DNA of 64,000 bases, from contig NZ_VDGI01000015.1 of the NCBI RefSeq assembly GCF_006861825.1, forward strand, positions 1-64,000. The letters are read 5' to 3'. The position numbers were made by a program, and so were the translations under genes. A model generated the notes under the pieces. That model was given only the letters and a program-made list of their open reading frames with translations, ran no database searches and was not told the DNA's origin. Below are positions 35,466-46,750 of the stretch, piece by piece (positions within the stretch are counted from its first letter, which is position 1; each line of letters begins with the position of its first letter). This DNA comes from Psychrobacillus vulpis. GTDB lineage: Bacteria > Bacillota > Bacilli > Bacillales_A > Planococcaceae.

Positions 35466-36975
35466 ATGTTCGAAGTATTTGTAGAATAACACTGACCTCT
35501 TTTCTTTTTATTTGTCTAAAAAGAACTAATCCTATCGTTAGATAAAGAACAGACACTAAACAATCAACTATTAAGGATCTTTCACCTATAGAAAAAATTA
35601 ATGGACGTGAAACAATTGTAAGTAAAAAAATAGCATATGGAAGTGCAAAAAACGAGAAGCCTATTTGTGCTTCTTTTTTTTCTCTTAAAGAAGCAATATG
35701 TAGAAAGGAAGTGATTAATACACCAAAACCAATCGCAACGACGGCTCCTTTTTCCTGGATTGCTGCTTGAGAAGCAAGAAAAAATAGTAAAAGTAATTTA
35801 CCAACTCCGCCATATAGAGAGTTTAAGAAAGCCGCCTTGGAGTTGTTTAAAGCTTGTAAAATGGAAAACAACGGGCTTTGAATATAATAAAAGAAAAAAA
35901 TAGGAGACAATATTTTCATATATACAGTAGCATTTTCAACATGAAAAAGTGCGGAAACGAGTTCTCCACCGTGTAAATAAAATAGTGTCGCAGCGTAACA
36001 ACCTGTTAAGGTAGAGAATTTTAAAGATAGATGAATTCTTTCTTTTAATAAAGAATTATTCCTTCTTGCAAATGCATCACTTACAGCTGGAATCAGTACG
36101 ACAGATAATGCGTAAGGAATAAAGGATGGAAAGAGTACTAATGGTACTAAAACACCCGAGATAACTCCATATAGAGTAGTAGCAGCAACACTTGTAATAC
36201 CTGTTATTGCTAAAGCTTTGATAAAGATGATGGGTTCTAAAAACCATGTGAACGATCCAAATAATTTACTACCCGAAGATGGCAAAGCAATAGAAAAAAG
36301 AGGTGAAAGTGGATAGGCATTTGAAGCTTTTTTTATCGTTTGCTTCGCTTTCCATTTTACATACTTCCATCTCAGGTAAAGTAAAGCCGCAACTTCTCCT
36401 AATAAGGACATTCCCATAGCATAAGCTGCTGCCTCTTTTGGGGAAGCTGAAGTTAGTAGAAATGGCAATAAAAAGCTAATGAGTAGAATTCGTATTATTT
36501 GCTCCATCAATTGGGAAACAGCTGTCTCTTCTATTCTTGCTATTCCTTGAAAGAATCCTTTTAAGATACCACCGGCTGCAGCAATTGGTACTATGGCAAT
36601 GGAAACATAAAGTGTCATTGTTATGGCATCATTCTTTAATAAGTTTTCAGAAATAAATGGAGCGACATAAAGGAAAATTGGAGTAAATGCTAGAATAGAT
36701 ATAACAGTAACGATGACAGATGTTCGCATGACCGAGAAATAACTAGAAATAGCATTTCTTGTTCTTAACTCAGCAATAATTTTGGACATTGCAATAGGTA
36801 TGCCAAGCTGAATTAGAGATAGAAAGAAAATAAACGCTGGATAAGCAGTCATATATATGCCATATGCTTCTTCTCCAGTTAATCGAACGAATTGCATTCG
36901 GTAAACAAACCCTAGAAACTTGGACAAAAAGATTGCAAGCATTAACAAAATAGATCCTCTTAAAAATGTAGACAT
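35449..36975 (-). CDS. spoVB: Stage V sporulation protein B, MVF/MATE-type flippase
   Basis: A 508-aa membrane protein with about 13-14 hydrophobic segments of the polysaccharide-exporter/MOP superfamily. In B. subtilis SpoVB is needed for spore cortex synthesis, probably by moving lipid-linked peptidoglycan precursor. Seen: opening FLRGSILLMLAIFLSKFLGFVYR, RLTGEEAYGIYMTAYP and GILKGFFQGIARIEETAVSQ, typical of the family. The ATG follows AAGGAAGTG on the minus strand. Gene order yajC-yrbG-spoVB-comN agrees. Confidence 0.92.
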   Translation of the reverse strand: MSTFLRGSILLMLAIFLSKFLGFVYRMQFVRLTGEEAYGIYMTAYPAFIFFLSLIQLGIPIAMSKIIAELRTRNAISSYFSVMRTSVIVTVISILAFTPIFLYVAPFISENLLKNDAITMTLYVSIAIVPIAAAGGILKGFFQGIARIEETAVSQLMEQIIRILLISFLLPFLLTSASPKEAAAYAMGMSLLGEVAALLYLRWKYVKWKAKQTIKKASNAYPLSPLFSIALPSSGSKLFGSFTWFLEPIIFIKALAITGITSVAATTLYGVISGVLVPLVLFPSFIPYALSVVLIPAVSDAFARRNNSLLKERIHLSLKFSTLTGCYAATLFYLHGGELVSALFHVENATVYMKILSPIFFFYYIQSPLFSILQALNNSKAAFLNSLYGGVGKLLLLFFLASQAAIQEKGAVVAIGFGVLITSFLHIASLREKKEAQIGFSFFALPYAIFLLTIVSRPLIFSIGERSLIVDCLVSVLYLTIGLVLFRQIKRKEVSVILQILRTSKKKF

Positions 36976-37067
36976 ATAAACACTTCCTTCTCAAATACAG
37001 GAACATCGTTTACAATAACAATATGCTTACTACTTGGTACATTATTCTTTAAATGGGGTGCTGTATT

Positions 37068-37382
37068 TTGGAAAACACTTACGAAGAAATATTTAAACAT
37101 GTACTACCTGCTTTAGAGAGTAAAAAAAGTGAATTTGAAGTATATCAATATAAGACTGTCTCTGAAAAAGATATATGGAATTTTTGTAATACAAAAAAGT
37201 GGCGTAAAAAAGTTGTGGCAGAAATTCCGTTACATCAAATAGTAAATGATATTCTCTCAATATCACCAGCCGAATATATGACATTCGAACAGATAGAAAA
37301 TTTTAAAACTTCGAATTGGTTTTCTGAAATTAATCAAGAAGAATTACAATTGTTATTAAATCACAAAAATGATGATGAATGA
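37068..37382 (+). CDS. comN: Post-transcriptional regulator ComN
   Basis: A 104-aa protein of the ComN/YrzD family, which in B. subtilis controls comE mRNA and interacts with DivIVA. Seen: a helical start ENTYEEIFKHVLPALESKKSEF, YKTVSEKDIWNFCNTKKW and an acidic end; no membrane segment. I chose TTG 37068, seven bases after GGGGTG; the frame opens at ATG 37053. The position between spoVB and secDF supports the call. Divergent from spoVB. Confidence 0.78.
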   Translation: MENTYEEIFKHVLPALESKKSEFEVYQYKTVSEKDIWNFCNTKKWRKKVVAEIPLHQIVNDILSISPAEYMTFEQIENFKTSNWFSEINQEELQLLLNHKNDDE

Positions 37383-37407
37383 ACAATCCGTTATTTGACA
37401 GTGAGCG

Positions 37408-37442
37408 CATCGTGTTTCATAATAAACATGTTGCGTTTTTTG
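37408..37442 (+). terminator. Intrinsic terminator after comN
   Basis: GCGCATCGTGTTT pairs with AAACATGTTGCG, using G-U pairs, and is followed by TTTTTTG. Confidence 0.75.
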
Positions 37443-37562
37443 TACTTAAAGAAAGTTTACAAGTAGTTATTTAGTAATTGTTTAGCTTCAGATGCTTGTG
37501 TTTGAGAAACCTCTCTCGCTACAAAAAAAGTGTCTGCCGCTCTTTTAGGAGGAAATATACAT

Positions 37563-39833
37563 ATGAAAACTAGAGGACGCTTAGTCGCGTTTTTACTGCT
37601 GATTGTGATTTTTGCTGGTACCATCAGTCCAACCATTAGTGGAGTATTAAATAATATTAAGCTAGGTTTAGACTTGCAAGGTGGGTTTGAAGTACTTTAC
37701 CAAGTGGAAAAATTGAAAGAAGGACAAGAAATTACAGAGGACGTTGTAAAAGATACGGCAGCAGCACTTTCTAACCGTATTGATGTATTAGGAGTAAGTG
37801 AACCTAGTATTCAAATTGAAAGTGGCAATCGTATTCGAGTTCAGCTTGCTGGTGTCGAAGACCAAAACTCCGCAAGGGAACTACTTTCTACGGAGGCAAA
37901 TTTATCATTCCGTGATGTAGATGATAATATTATGCTAGACGGAACTGATTTAAAAGAGGGTGGAGCAAAGGCTGCCTTTAATCAGCAAGGCCAACCTATC
38001 GTGACACTAGAATTGAAAGACGCAAACAAATTTGCAGAAGTTACTTCTGAAATTGCTGCAAAACCAGCACCGGACAATGTCTTGGTAATCTGGATGGATT
38101 TTAAAGAAGGTGTAGATTCATACGCAGCTGAAGTGTTGAAAGAGAAACCTAAATTCACTTCAAATCCTAGAGTTTCACAAAGAATTAGTTCAAATAGTGT
38201 AGAAATATCTGGATCTTTCGATGTGGAAGAAACAAAAAATCTAGCTGGTATATTAAATGCTGGAGCATTACCTGTTCACTTAGAGGAAATTTACTCTACA
38301 TCTGTAGGTGCACAATTTGGAGCTCAAGCATTAAATAGTACTATTTTAGCTGGAATTATTGGGATTGCTGCAATCTTTATTTTCATGCTTTTCTACTACC
38401 GTTTACCTGGGCTAGTAGCAGTTATTTCATTAGTAGTGTATATTTTCTTAATCCTAGTTATATTCGATTGGATTAATGGAGTATTAACATTACCAGGTAT
38501 TGCAGCAATTGTTCTTGGGGTTGGTATGGCAGTTGATGCAAATATCTTAACTTATGAACGAATAAGGGAAGAATTACGAGTTGGTAAATCAGTTAAAAAG
38601 GCATTTAATACTGGAGCAAAAGAGGCTTTCACAGCGATTTTTGATGCAAATATTACTACACTATTAGCTGCAGCAGTGTTATTCTTCTTTGGTACAAGTT
38701 CTGTTAAAGGGTTTGCTACATTACTAATGATCAGTATTTTAGTCGTGTTCCTAACTGCGGTATGGGCTTCTAGAATACTATTAGGGTTACTTGTAAACAG
38801 TGGTTACTTCGATAATAAGCCAGGTTGGTTCGGTATTCCAAAGAAACGAATTCACCCTCCTGAAGAAGAAGTGGATACACTTGACTTAACTACTAAATTT
38901 GACCGATTCGATTTTGTACGCAGTCGAAAAATTTTCTATACATTATCTATTATTTTAACGGTAGCTGGAATTATCACCTTAAGTACAATTCAACTGAACT
39001 TAGGAATAGATTTCTCTAGTGGAACTCGTGTTGAAATTCAAACAAATGAAACGTTAACAAAAGAATTTGTAGCTGAGAAGTTAGATAAGGTAGAATTGTC
39101 TTCTGAAGATATTGTTCTATCGGGAGATAATAGCGAAAATGCAGTTATTCGTTATAAAGAAGACTTTACACAAGATGAAATAAAAAAATTAAAAACAGAA
39201 ATGAATGAGCAATTTGGGGTCGAGCCAACTGTAAGTACTGTTTCACCTACCGTTGGAGTAGAACTTGCTAAAGATGCAATAAACGCTCTACTAATTGCTG
39301 CTATTGGAATTGTTATTTACGTAGCGTTCCGTTTTGAATGGAGAATGGGATTTGCTTCCATTGTTTCATTACTACATGACGCATTCTTAATGGTATCAAT
39401 TTTTAGTATATTACGATTAGAAGTAGACATAACATTCATTGCAGCAGTTCTAACGATTGTCGGATATTCGATCAATGATACAATCGTTACATTTGACCGT
39501 ATTCGTGAAAACTTACATCGTAGCAAAAAGATTACTTCTGAAGAGGAACTGGCAACAATCGTGAACAAATCATTACGTCAAACGCTAGGCCGTTCTGTTA
39601 ATACCGTGTTAACTGTAATTTTAGTAGTTGTTGCGCTCCTATTATTTGGGGCAGAAGGTATTCAAAACTTCTCGATTGCATTATTAATCGGTTTAATAGC
39701 TGGGACGTATTCTTCTATTTTTATCGGTGCTCAAATTTGGTATGATCTTAAAGCAAAAGAGCTTCGTAAATCTGGTGGCATTGATGTAAAGAAAGAAGAG
39801 AAAAAATGGGGTTCTGATGAGCCTGTAGTATGA
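37563..39833 (+). CDS. secDF: Fused protein translocase subunit SecDF
   Basis: RND-type export motor that uses the proton gradient to complete Sec translocation. Seen: 756 aa with SecD (1 to about 420) and SecF (about 445-735) fused, as in Bacillus. The D half has GLDLQGGFEVLYQV and VGMAVDANILTYERIREEL; the F half has GIDFSSGTRVEI and VGYSINDTIVTFDRIRENL. Twelve membrane segments are expected. Start ATG 37563 follows TTAGGAGG. A terminator lies at 39850-39888. Confidence 0.97.
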   Translation: MKTRGRLVAFLLLIVIFAGTISPTISGVLNNIKLGLDLQGGFEVLYQVEKLKEGQEITEDVVKDTAAALSNRIDVLGVSEPSIQIESGNRIRVQLAGVEDQNSARELLSTEANLSFRDVDDNIMLDGTDLKEGGAKAAFNQQGQPIVTLELKDANKFAEVTSEIAAKPAPDNVLVIWMDFKEGVDSYAAEVLKEKPKFTSNPRVSQRISSNSVEISGSFDVEETKNLAGILNAGALPVHLEEIYSTSVGAQFGAQALNSTILAGIIGIAAIFIFMLFYYRLPGLVAVISLVVYIFLILVIFDWINGVLTLPGIAAIVLGVGMAVDANILTYERIREELRVGKSVKKAFNTGAKEAFTAIFDANITTLLAAAVLFFFGTSSVKGFATLLMISILVVFLTAVWASRILLGLLVNSGYFDNKPGWFGIPKKRIHPPEEEVDTLDLTTKFDRFDFVRSRKIFYTLSIILTVAGIITLSTIQLNLGIDFSSGTRVEIQTNETLTKEFVAEKLDKVELSSEDIVLSGDNSENAVIRYKEDFTQDEIKKLKTEMNEQFGVEPTVSTVSPTVGVELAKDAINALLIAAIGIVIYVAFRFEWRMGFASIVSLLHDAFLMVSIFSILRLEVDITFIAAVLTIVGYSINDTIVTFDRIRENLHRSKKITSEEELATIVNKSLRQTLGRSVNTVLTVILVVVALLLFGAEGIQNFSIALLIGLIAGTYSSIFIGAQIWYDLKAKELRKSGGIDVKKEEKKWGSDEPVV

Positions 39834-39849
39834 AGCCTATTAATTCAAT

Positions 39850-39888
39850 GGAACAGAGTATATGGTGCATATATTCTGTTCCATTTTT
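39850..39888 (+). terminator. Intrinsic terminator after secDF
   Basis: GGAACAGAGTATATG and CATATATTCTGTTCC form a long stem with a 3-base loop, followed by ATTTTT. Confidence 0.92.
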
Positions 39889-39931
39889 ATGTGATTTTAT
39901 GGTAAAATAAACAATAAAAGAGGTGCTACAT

Positions 39932-40276
39932 ATGAAACTTCAATGGTCATTATTATTTGGATTATTATTTGCTGTTATCATTGCTTTATTTGCTGTTTAT
40001 AATGTTGATGCGGTTCCAGTGAATTATGTATTTGGAACAGCAGGATGGCCTCTTATTTTAGTCATTCTAGGTTCTGCACTACTTGGAGCTCTATTAAGTG
40101 GTACAGTAGCAATTTATCGTTCCTTTATACTTTCAAGAAAAGTAAAACATCTAGAAAAAGAGCTTGAAAAGAAGGAAGCTTCAATCGGTGCACTTCAAAA
40201 TGAATTGTTATTAAATCAAGAGAAAAAAGCAGTTAAAAAAGATGAGGAACTAAAGGATCAAAACACAACGATATAA
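39932..40276 (+). CDS. LapA-domain membrane protein (YrvD-like)
   Basis: A 114-aa protein with two membrane helices (about 4-23 and 41-63) separated by VDAVPVNYVFGTAGWPL, the LapA/DUF1049 signature, then a cytosolic coiled coil (about 70-105, KVKHLEKELEKKEASIGALQ). The Gram-positive role is unknown. In B. subtilis yrvD occupies this place before recJ. Start ATG 39932 follows GAGGTGC. Confidence 0.82.
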   Translation: MKLQWSLLFGLLFAVIIALFAVYNVDAVPVNYVFGTAGWPLILVILGSALLGALLSGTVAIYRSFILSRKVKHLEKELEKKEASIGALQNELLLNQEKKAVKKDEELKDQNTTI

Positions 40277-40324
40277 AGTAATATGATTCTACTTTGAAAA
40301 AATGAGATATTTTTAGAAATCTAG

Positions 40325-40359
40325 AAACCTTTTGGCAAAAGTCAAAAGGTTTTTTTGCG
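40325..40359 (+). terminator. Intrinsic terminator after the LapA-like gene
   Basis: AAACCTTTTG and CAAAAGGTTT pair around an 8-base loop, followed by TTTT. Confidence 0.9.
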
Positions 40360-40399
40360 ACTATAACTCTAGTATAATAAGAAACGAGGAAGTGAAAAT

Positions 40400-42754
40400 A
40401 TGATTCAATCGAAGAAAAGATGGCGTATATCTAGACCAAATGATCACCTAGTGTCCTTATTTGAAAATGAACTAATCATACCTCGTGTATGTGCAAAAGT
40501 ATTAGTTTCAAGAGGGTTTCAATCAATACAAGAAGCGCAGAATTTTTTAAATTTAACGGAAGAAAATATACATAGTCCATTTTTGTTGAATGGAATGGAT
40601 CAATTAGTGGAACGAGTTCATAGAGCAATAGAAAACCAAGAAAGAATTATGGTTTATGGCGACTATGATGCGGATGGTATTACAAGTACTACAGTTTTGA
40701 TGAAAACATTGTTATCAATGGGAGCTGACGTTTTATATAAAATTCCTAATCGATTTATCGATGGTTATGGACCAAGTGAACGATTATTTCAAGAAGCGTT
40801 TGAAGAAGGGGTTCAATTAATCATAACGGTAGATAATGGTATTTCAGGCTTGAAACAAATACAATTTGCTAAGGATTTAGGAATGGATGTGATTGTGACC
40901 GATCATCATGAACCTGGAGAAGAGCTGCCCGTAGCAGATATTATAATTCATCCAGGATTAGAAAATTCTACCTATCCATTTCCCCACTTAGCTGGAGTTG
41001 GCGTTGCGTTTAAAGTAGCCCATGCTCTAATTGGAGAGATTCCAGAGGAATTATTGGATTTAGTTGCAATAGGAACAATTGCCGATTTAGTTTCTTTAAC
41101 GGATGAGAATCGTTATTTTGTTCAACGAGGTATCCATCAAATGAAACGAACGAAATCAGTTGCAATTGAAGCATTATCCAATGTTAGTGGAGTTGAGATT
41201 CCAACCATTAATGAGGAAACAGTTGGTTTTATGTTCGGTCCTCGCATAAATGCAGTTGGTAGACTAGGTGACGCGACACCGGGAGTAGAATTATTTTTAA
41301 CGGATGACCGAACTCATGCTTTATCTATAGCTAATATGTTAAATGAGAAAAATAAAGAACGTCAGGCTATAGTGAAAAAAATTACAGACGAAGCTACGGA
41401 AATAATTGAACAGGAGTATAGATTAGATGGACCTAGTGTCATCGTCGTAGGTAAGAAAGATTGGAATCCAGGTGTACTTGGTATTGTGGCTTCCAAGCTA
41501 GTGGAAAAGTATTATCTTCCAGCAATTGTTTTAGGATTTGATAACGAAAAACAAGTTGCAAAAGGCTCTGCTCGAAGTATTGATGGATTCCATATGTACA
41601 AAGAAATTGCTAAAAATAACGATATTGTCCCTCACTTTGGTGGACATCCGATGGCAGCTGGAATGACTCTCCCATTAGAAAATGTGGATCTATTTCGTAA
41701 TAGATTAGAGGGACAAGCTAAAGAATGTTTAACAGAGGAACAATTAATTCCAGTAATATCCATTGATGTTCCTTTAGAAGTGCATGAAATAACAACGGAT
41801 TCTATAGAATCACTTCAGAAGCTAGCACCATTCGGAATGGATTTTGCAAAACCAATTTATTGTATCGAGGATGTTGAAATTTCTTCTATGCGAAAAATAG
41901 GTTCAGCCCAAAATCATGTAAAAATGGAGATTTCCCAAGGTTCAAGTTCTCTAGATGCTATTGGATTTGGAAGAGGGGAATTAGCAGATGAGATAGCCCC
42001 AGCAACAAAGGTTTCCTTTGTTGGCGATATTCAAATTAATGAATGGAATGGTCGAAAAAAACCGCAACTGATGATTCATGATGCAAAAGTGAATGAATGG
42101 CAACTCTTTGATATAAGAGGAATAAGACAAGTTAACCGTTGGCTACCAAATATACATGCAGAGAAGACCGTATTTATTGCCTTTAATGAAGCAACTATTA
42201 CTCACTTTAGTTCTTTAATACAAGAAAAAGTTTGGTTGTTTTCAGAACTAATGGAGCAAAAAATAACATACGATTATGTTGTAATTCTTGATTTACCACC
42301 GGATGAGATGTTGTTGAAACAAGTTTTAGAATATCATGACTGGTCAAGAATTTACGTCCATTTCTACGCTAGTGAATCGACTTATTTTGAAGGATTGCCA
42401 ACTAGAGAACAATTTAAGTGGTACTATTCCTTTTTAGTAAAACGGAAAACTTTTGCATTAAAACAACATGTCCACGAATTATCGAAGCATACAGGGTGGA
42501 GTCAAAAGACATTTAATTTCATGTCAAAGGTGTTTTTTGAGCTTAGTTTTGTTAAAATAGAGGGTGGGATGTTAGTTCTAAATGATAGCGTAGTGAAAAC
42601 GGAGTTATCGGAAGCACCATCTTATAAACAGCGCGCACAACAAATTGAGCTAGAGCAAAAATTATTATACGCGCCATATATTGAGCTGAAACAATGGTTT
42701 GAAGAGCGAAAAGCAGTACAAACCGTTCCTGAGGAGGAGCAAACATGGATTTAA
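40400..42754 (+). CDS. recJ: Single-stranded-DNA exonuclease RecJ
   Basis: 5'-3' exonuclease of recombination and mismatch repair. Seen: 784 aa with the Bacillus-type long C-terminal region. DHH motifs: [14 protein letters not shown] (about 84-97), [16 protein letters not shown] (about 171-177), and DHHA1 with [10 protein letters not shown]. It overlaps apt by 10 bases, so the two are coupled. Start ATG 40400 after GAGGAAGTG. Confidence 0.97.
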   Translation: MIQSKKRWRISRPNDHLVSLFENELIIPRVCAKVLVSRGFQSIQEAQNFLNLTEENIHSPFLLNGMDQLVERVHRAIENQERIMVYGDYDADGITSTTVLMKTLLSMGADVLYKIPNRFIDGYGPSERLFQEAFEEGVQLIITVDNGISGLKQIQFAKDLGMDVIVTDHHEPGEELPVADIIIHPGLENSTYPFPHLAGVGVAFKVAHALIGEIPEELLDLVAIGTIADLVSLTDENRYFVQRGIHQMKRTKSVAIEALSNVSGVEIPTINEETVGFMFGPRINAVGRLGDATPGVELFLTDDRTHALSIANMLNEKNKERQAIVKKITDEATEIIEQEYRLDGPSVIVVGKKDWNPGVLGIVASKLVEKYYLPAIVLGFDNEKQVAKGSARSIDGFHMYKEIAKNNDIVPHFGGHPMAAGMTLPLENVDLFRNRLEGQAKECLTEEQLIPVISIDVPLEVHEITTDSIESLQKLAPFGMDFAKPIYCIEDVEISSMRKIGSAQNHVKMEISQGSSSLDAIGFGRGELADEIAPATKVSFVGDIQINEWNGRKKPQLMIHDAKVNEWQLFDIRGIRQVNRWLPNIHAEKTVFIAFNEATITHFSSLIQEKVWLFSELMEQKITYDYVVILDLPPDEMLLKQVLEYHDWSRIYVHFYASESTYFEGLPTREQFKWYYSFLVKRKTFALKQHVHELSKHTGWSQKTFNFMSKVFFELSFVKIEGGMLVLNDSVVKTELSEAPSYKQRAQQIELEQKLLYAPYIELKQWFEERKAVQTVPEEEQTWI

Positions 42755-43257
42755 AGCAATATATTACAATCGTGGAAGACTGGCCAAAACCAGGAATAAG
42801 ATTTAAAGACATTACAACAATTATGGATAATGGGGAAGCTTATAAATACGCTACAGATCAAATTGTTGAATATGCGAAAAAAGTAGATGCAGATATTATA
42901 GTTGGACCGGAAGCACGTGGATTTATCATTGGATGTCCTGTTGCTTATGCACTTGGTGTTGGATTCGCTCCAGTGCGTAAAGAAGGTAAACTTCCTAGAG
43001 AAGTTATCCGTGCGGAATACGGCTTAGAATATGGCAAAGATGTGCTTACAATGCATAAAGACGCAGTAAAACCAGGACAAAAAGTATTAATCGTAGACGA
43101 TTTACTTGCAACTGGGGGCACAATTGAAGCAACAGTTAAATTAGTGGAAGAGTTAGGCGGAATAGTAGTTGGCTGCGCATTTTTGATAGAGCTAACTTAC
43201 TTAGAGGGTCGCAATAAGCTAAACGAATATGACATTTGTGCATTGATACAATACTAG
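42745..43257 (+). CDS. apt: Adenine phosphoribosyltransferase
   Basis: Makes AMP from adenine and PRPP. Seen: 170 aa, the opening [24 protein letters not shown], the PRPP motif [14 protein letters not shown] (about 112-125) and VGPEARGFI. Close recJ-apt-relA order as in Bacillus. A terminator (TGGACTT/AGTCCA plus T run) follows. Confidence 0.98.
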   Translation: MDLKQYITIVEDWPKPGIRFKDITTIMDNGEAYKYATDQIVEYAKKVDADIIVGPEARGFIIGCPVAYALGVGFAPVRKEGKLPREVIRAEYGLEYGKDVLTMHKDAVKPGQKVLIVDDLLATGGTIEATVKLVEELGGIVVGCAFLIELTYLEGRNKLNEYDICALIQY

Positions 43258-43321
43258 GAGTATATTAGGAATTGTAGGATAATGTCACTTATCTATAGAC
43301 ACTTTTTCGACAATATAAGGG

Positions 43322-43351
43322 TGGACTTTACAAGTCCATCTTTTTTTTTAT
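43322..43351 (+). terminator. Intrinsic terminator after apt
   Basis: TGGACTT and AAGTCCA pair around a short loop, followed by TCTTTTTTTTT. Confidence 0.9.
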
Positions 43352-43404
43352 ACAATATAGCTTATATACTATTCTAGAAATATAACGAAATCAGGTGATT
43401 TGGC

Positions 43405-45597
43405 ATGGCAAAAGATCAAGTGAAGACAGCGGAAGATGTTTTCGATACAGTTTCCACGTATATGAATGTAGGGCATGTTGAATTTGTAAAAAAAGCTTAT
43501 AAATTAGCAGAACTTGCTCATCGAGAACAATTTCGGAATTCAGGTGAACCATATATATTACATCCAATTCAGGTAGCCGGTATTCTTGCTGATCTTCAAA
43601 TGGATCCAGAAACAGTTGCTGCTGGCTTTTTACATGATGTAGTGGAAGATACAGACTATACACGGGAAGATATTGTAGAAGAATTTAATGAAGAGGTTGC
43701 ACTTCTAGTGGAAGGTGTAACAAAACTCGGTAAAATAAAATATATGTCAAAAGAAGAACAACAAGCAGAGAATCATCGTAAAATGTTTATCGCTATGGCT
43801 CAGGATATTCGAATCATCTTAATAAAACTTGCTGACCGTTTACATAATATGCGCACGTTAAAACATTTACCTGAAGAAAAACAACGTCGTATTTCCAATG
43901 AAACATTAGAAATATTTGCCCCACTTGCACATCGTTTAGGTATATCTGCTGTGAAATGGGAGTTAGAAGATACAGCACTTCGTTACTTAAATCCACAACA
44001 ATATTATCGCATCGTAAATTTCATGAAAAAAAAGCGTACTGAGCGCGAATCTTACTTAACAAATGTAATGAATGATATTAGAAAACAATTGGATGAAATG
44101 GAAGTTGATGCAGATATATCTGGTCGACCAAAACATATTTATAGTATTTATCGAAAAATGGTCGTACAAAACAAACAGTTTAACGAAATTTATGACCTTC
44201 TCGCAATGCGCATCATTGTGAAAAGTATAAAAGACTGTTATGCAGTATTAGGAGTTATCCATACGTTATGGAAACCAATGCCGGGTAGATTTAAAGATTA
44301 TATTGCCATGCCAAAGCAAAACTTATATCAATCCCTCCACACTACTGTAATTGGACCAAATGGAGATCCACTAGAAGTGCAAATCCGAACAGAAGAAATG
44401 CATAATATTGCAGAATTCGGGGTTGCGGCACACTGGGCGTATAAAGAGGGAAGAAAAGTTGAAACAAATAAACAATCTATCGACTCCAAACTCACTTGGT
44501 TTAGAGAAATCCTTGAATTTCAACAAGAATCATCAAATGCAGAAGAATTTATGGAGTCTTTGAAATTCGATCTATTTTCTGATATGGTGTATGTTTTTAC
44601 TCCAAAAGGTGATGTAATTGAGCTTCCAGCAGGATCTGTTCCAATCGATTTTGCCTATCGCGTCCATTCTGAAGTAGGAAATAAAACAATTGGAGCTAAA
44701 GTGAACGGTAAAATGGTCCCGTTAGATACGAAGTTAAAAACGGGAGATATTATCGAGGTTTTAACTTCTAAACAATCATTTGGGCCAAGCCGTGATTGGG
44801 TGAAAATTGCACAATCTTCTCAAGCAAAAAATAAAATTAAACAGTTTTTTAAAAAGCAGCTGCGTGATGAAAATGTTTTAAAAGGTAAAGAGCAAGTAGA
44901 AAAAGAAATAAAAGCACAAGAGTTTGAAGTAAAAGAAGTATTAACTGCTGAAAATATAAAGCGTGTTTGCGAAAAATATGCATTTGCTGGTGAAGAAGAT
45001 TTATATGCAGCAGTTGGTTTTAACGGTATTACAGCACAACAAGTTGTAAATCGTTTAGCGGAAAAAATGAGAAAAATACGCGATCAAGAAGAAGCATTAG
45101 AAAAAATTACAACTGAAATGAAAGCACCAGTTGTGAAGAAGACAACAGAATCAGGTGTTGTTGTAAAAGGTATTGAAAATTTGCTCATTCGTCTCTCTAG
45201 ATGTTGTAGTCCAGTTCCTGGAGACGATATCGTTGGTTTTATTACTAAAGGAAGAGGCGTATCCGTTCACCGTGCAGATTGTCCGAACGTACAAAGTGAC
45301 GAATCACTTTCTAGAATTATTGAAGTGGAATGGGAACAGTCTGATACGCCAATGAAAAAAGACTATCATGTTGATATTGAAGTATCAGCTTTTGATCGTC
45401 CAGGCTTGTTGAACGAAGTATTACAAGTGGTAAATGAATCAAAAACAAATATTGCCGCAGTAAGTGGCAAAACAGAAAATGATATGGCGACGATTAATTT
45501 AACCATTAAAATAACTGATATTGCTCATTTGCATAAAGTTGCTGATCGTATTAAGCAATTACCAGATGTGTATTCTGTTCAACGTATTATCAATTAA
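43405..45597 (+). CDS. relA: Bifunctional (p)ppGpp synthetase/hydrolase RelA
   Basis: Long RSH stringent-response enzyme. Seen: 730 aa. The HD hydrolase domain (about 25-200) has [12 protein letters not shown] and [12 protein letters not shown], both needed for hydrolysis. The synthetase domain (about 230-350) includes [13 protein letters not shown] and [16 protein letters not shown] (about 390-455) has [17 protein letters not shown]-terminal ACT ends the protein. So both activities look intact. Start ATG 43405 after CAGGTGATTTGGC. Precedes dtd by 15 bases. Confidence 0.98.
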   Translation: MAKDQVKTAEDVFDTVSTYMNVGHVEFVKKAYKLAELAHREQFRNSGEPYILHPIQVAGILADLQMDPETVAAGFLHDVVEDTDYTREDIVEEFNEEVALLVEGVTKLGKIKYMSKEEQQAENHRKMFIAMAQDIRIILIKLADRLHNMRTLKHLPEEKQRRISNETLEIFAPLAHRLGISAVKWELEDTALRYLNPQQYYRIVNFMKKKRTERESYLTNVMNDIRKQLDEMEVDADISGRPKHIYSIYRKMVVQNKQFNEIYDLLAMRIIVKSIKDCYAVLGVIHTLWKPMPGRFKDYIAMPKQNLYQSLHTTVIGPNGDPLEVQIRTEEMHNIAEFGVAAHWAYKEGRKVETNKQSIDSKLTWFREILEFQQESSNAEEFMESLKFDLFSDMVYVFTPKGDVIELPAGSVPIDFAYRVHSEVGNKTIGAKVNGKMVPLDTKLKTGDIIEVLTSKQSFGPSRDWVKIAQSSQAKNKIKQFFKKQLRDENVLKGKEQVEKEIKAQEFEVKEVLTAENIKRVCEKYAFAGEEDLYAAVGFNGITAQQVVNRLAEKMRKIRDQEEALEKITTEMKAPVVKKTTESGVVVKGIENLLIRLSRCCSPVPGDDIVGFITKGRGVSVHRADCPNVQSDESLSRIIEVEWEQSDTPMKKDYHVDIEVSAFDRPGLLNEVLQVVNESKTNIAAVSGKTENDMATINLTIKITDIAHLHKVADRIKQLPDVYSVQRIIN

Positions 45598-45612
45598 AGG
45601 AGTTTCTATTTT

Positions 45613-46050
45613 ATGAAGGTATTACTTCAGCGCTGTAAAAATGCTTCTGTGACAGTAGATGGAGAAATTACCGGCTCCATTGAATTTGGCTATTTATTGC
45701 TAGTAGGCATTACAGCAACAGACAGTGAAAAAGAAATAAACTATTTAGTAGACAAAATTGCAGGATTGCGGTTATTTGAGGATGTAGAGGGTAAGATGAA
45801 TCTCTCAATTGTTGAACGTGGAGGGGCTATTCTCTCTGTTTCTCAATTTACTTTATATGCGGATACACGGAAGGGAAGAAGACCAAGTTTTATCGATGCA
45901 GCTCGTCCAGAAATTGCGAAGCCGTTATGGGAACTTTTTAACAGTAGGCTACGTGCAAAAGGCTTTGTTGTGGAGACGGGTGTGTTTGGTGCAATGATGG
46001 ATGTTTCTTTTACAAACGATGGTCCTGTTACAATTATGCTTGAAGCATAA
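45613..46050 (+). CDS. dtd: D-aminoacyl-tRNA deacylase
   Basis: Recycles D-aminoacyl-tRNAs. Seen: 145 aa, starting [18 protein letters not shown]; the active-site SQFTLYAD and the cross-subunit motif [10 protein letters not shown] with the Gly-Pro pair are intact. It follows relA after 15 bases with an AAAGGAG site, as in most Bacillales. Confidence 0.97.
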   Translation: MKVLLQRCKNASVTVDGEITGSIEFGYLLLVGITATDSEKEINYLVDKIAGLRLFEDVEGKMNLSIVERGGAILSVSQFTLYADTRKGRRPSFIDAARPEIAKPLWELFNSRLRAKGFVVETGVFGAMMDVSFTNDGPVTIMLEA

Positions 46051-46148
46051 AATCGCTTTTCTGCGTGTTCTTCTGCAAACGTTATTTCGTAGAAGTATCC
46101 GAAATGATGTTTGTTCAGCGTTCGATAGTAATCTTTGGATTCCATATA

Positions 46149-46214
46149 AAAAAATCGTCCTTCTTAAAATGGTTGTGTGGTAACTTTCATTTTTAAAGAA
46201 GCGACGATTTTTTT
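46149..46214 (+). terminator. Long intrinsic terminator after dtd
   Basis: AAAAAATCGTC plus CTTCTT pairs with AAGAAG, then GACGATTTTTT, leaving a loop of about 40 bases; a T run follows. It ends the recJ-apt-relA-dtd block. Confidence 0.8.
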
Positions 46215-46343
46215 ATTCATTTTTAATATAGATTTAATTAAATCATTGAGCTTGCGCGAGACTCCTGCGGAAAAACGGGATGCACTTAGAAAGTCCCTGA
46301 ATTCAGCTTTACAAGACGGGAATGTGCAATAACACAATAGATA

Positions 46344-46627
46344 AGAAAATCGTTGAAACGGCTCCCTTTCCGGAGGCCACTGAAAAAGTCACTTTTTTCA
46401 AAAAATAAAAACGAAATCCCATAATTCCTTCACTTTTTAGGGTGTTTATGGGGACGTCATGCCAATTTTGATACAAATATACTTCTCAAGTGGTGACTTT
46501 ATTTTCTGAATTTTTGTTTTTCAGTGGCCTCCCTTTCCGCGGGCGTTGCCTCAGTCTCCTCGCTACGCTGCGGGGCCTTCGACTAACGCTATTCCCGCAG
46601 GAGTGTCGCCTTTTTCAACGATTTTCT
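46344..46627. repeat. Palindromic repeat P, copy 5, interrupted by element M
   Basis: AGAAAATCGTTGAAA at 46344 to CAACGATTTTCT at 46627. M occupies 46373-46531 between CCTTTCCG duplicates at 46365-46372 and 46532-46539. Confidence 0.88.
46373..46531. mobile_element. Element M, copy 2
   Basis: 159 bp, same ends GAGGCCACTGAAAAA/TTTTTCAGTGGCCTC and interior as 27067-27226, differing by one T in a run and one base near the right end. Same insertion point in P. Confidence 0.85.
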
Positions 46628-46750
46628 AGAAATGAAAAGTATTTATCAAAAAAATAGAAAGGTTTTCAGTGCTCTCCTCACTTCGAGGACACTGAAAAAG
46701 TCTCAATTATTTGCTTTGCAAGACGGGAATGTGCAATAACACAATAGATA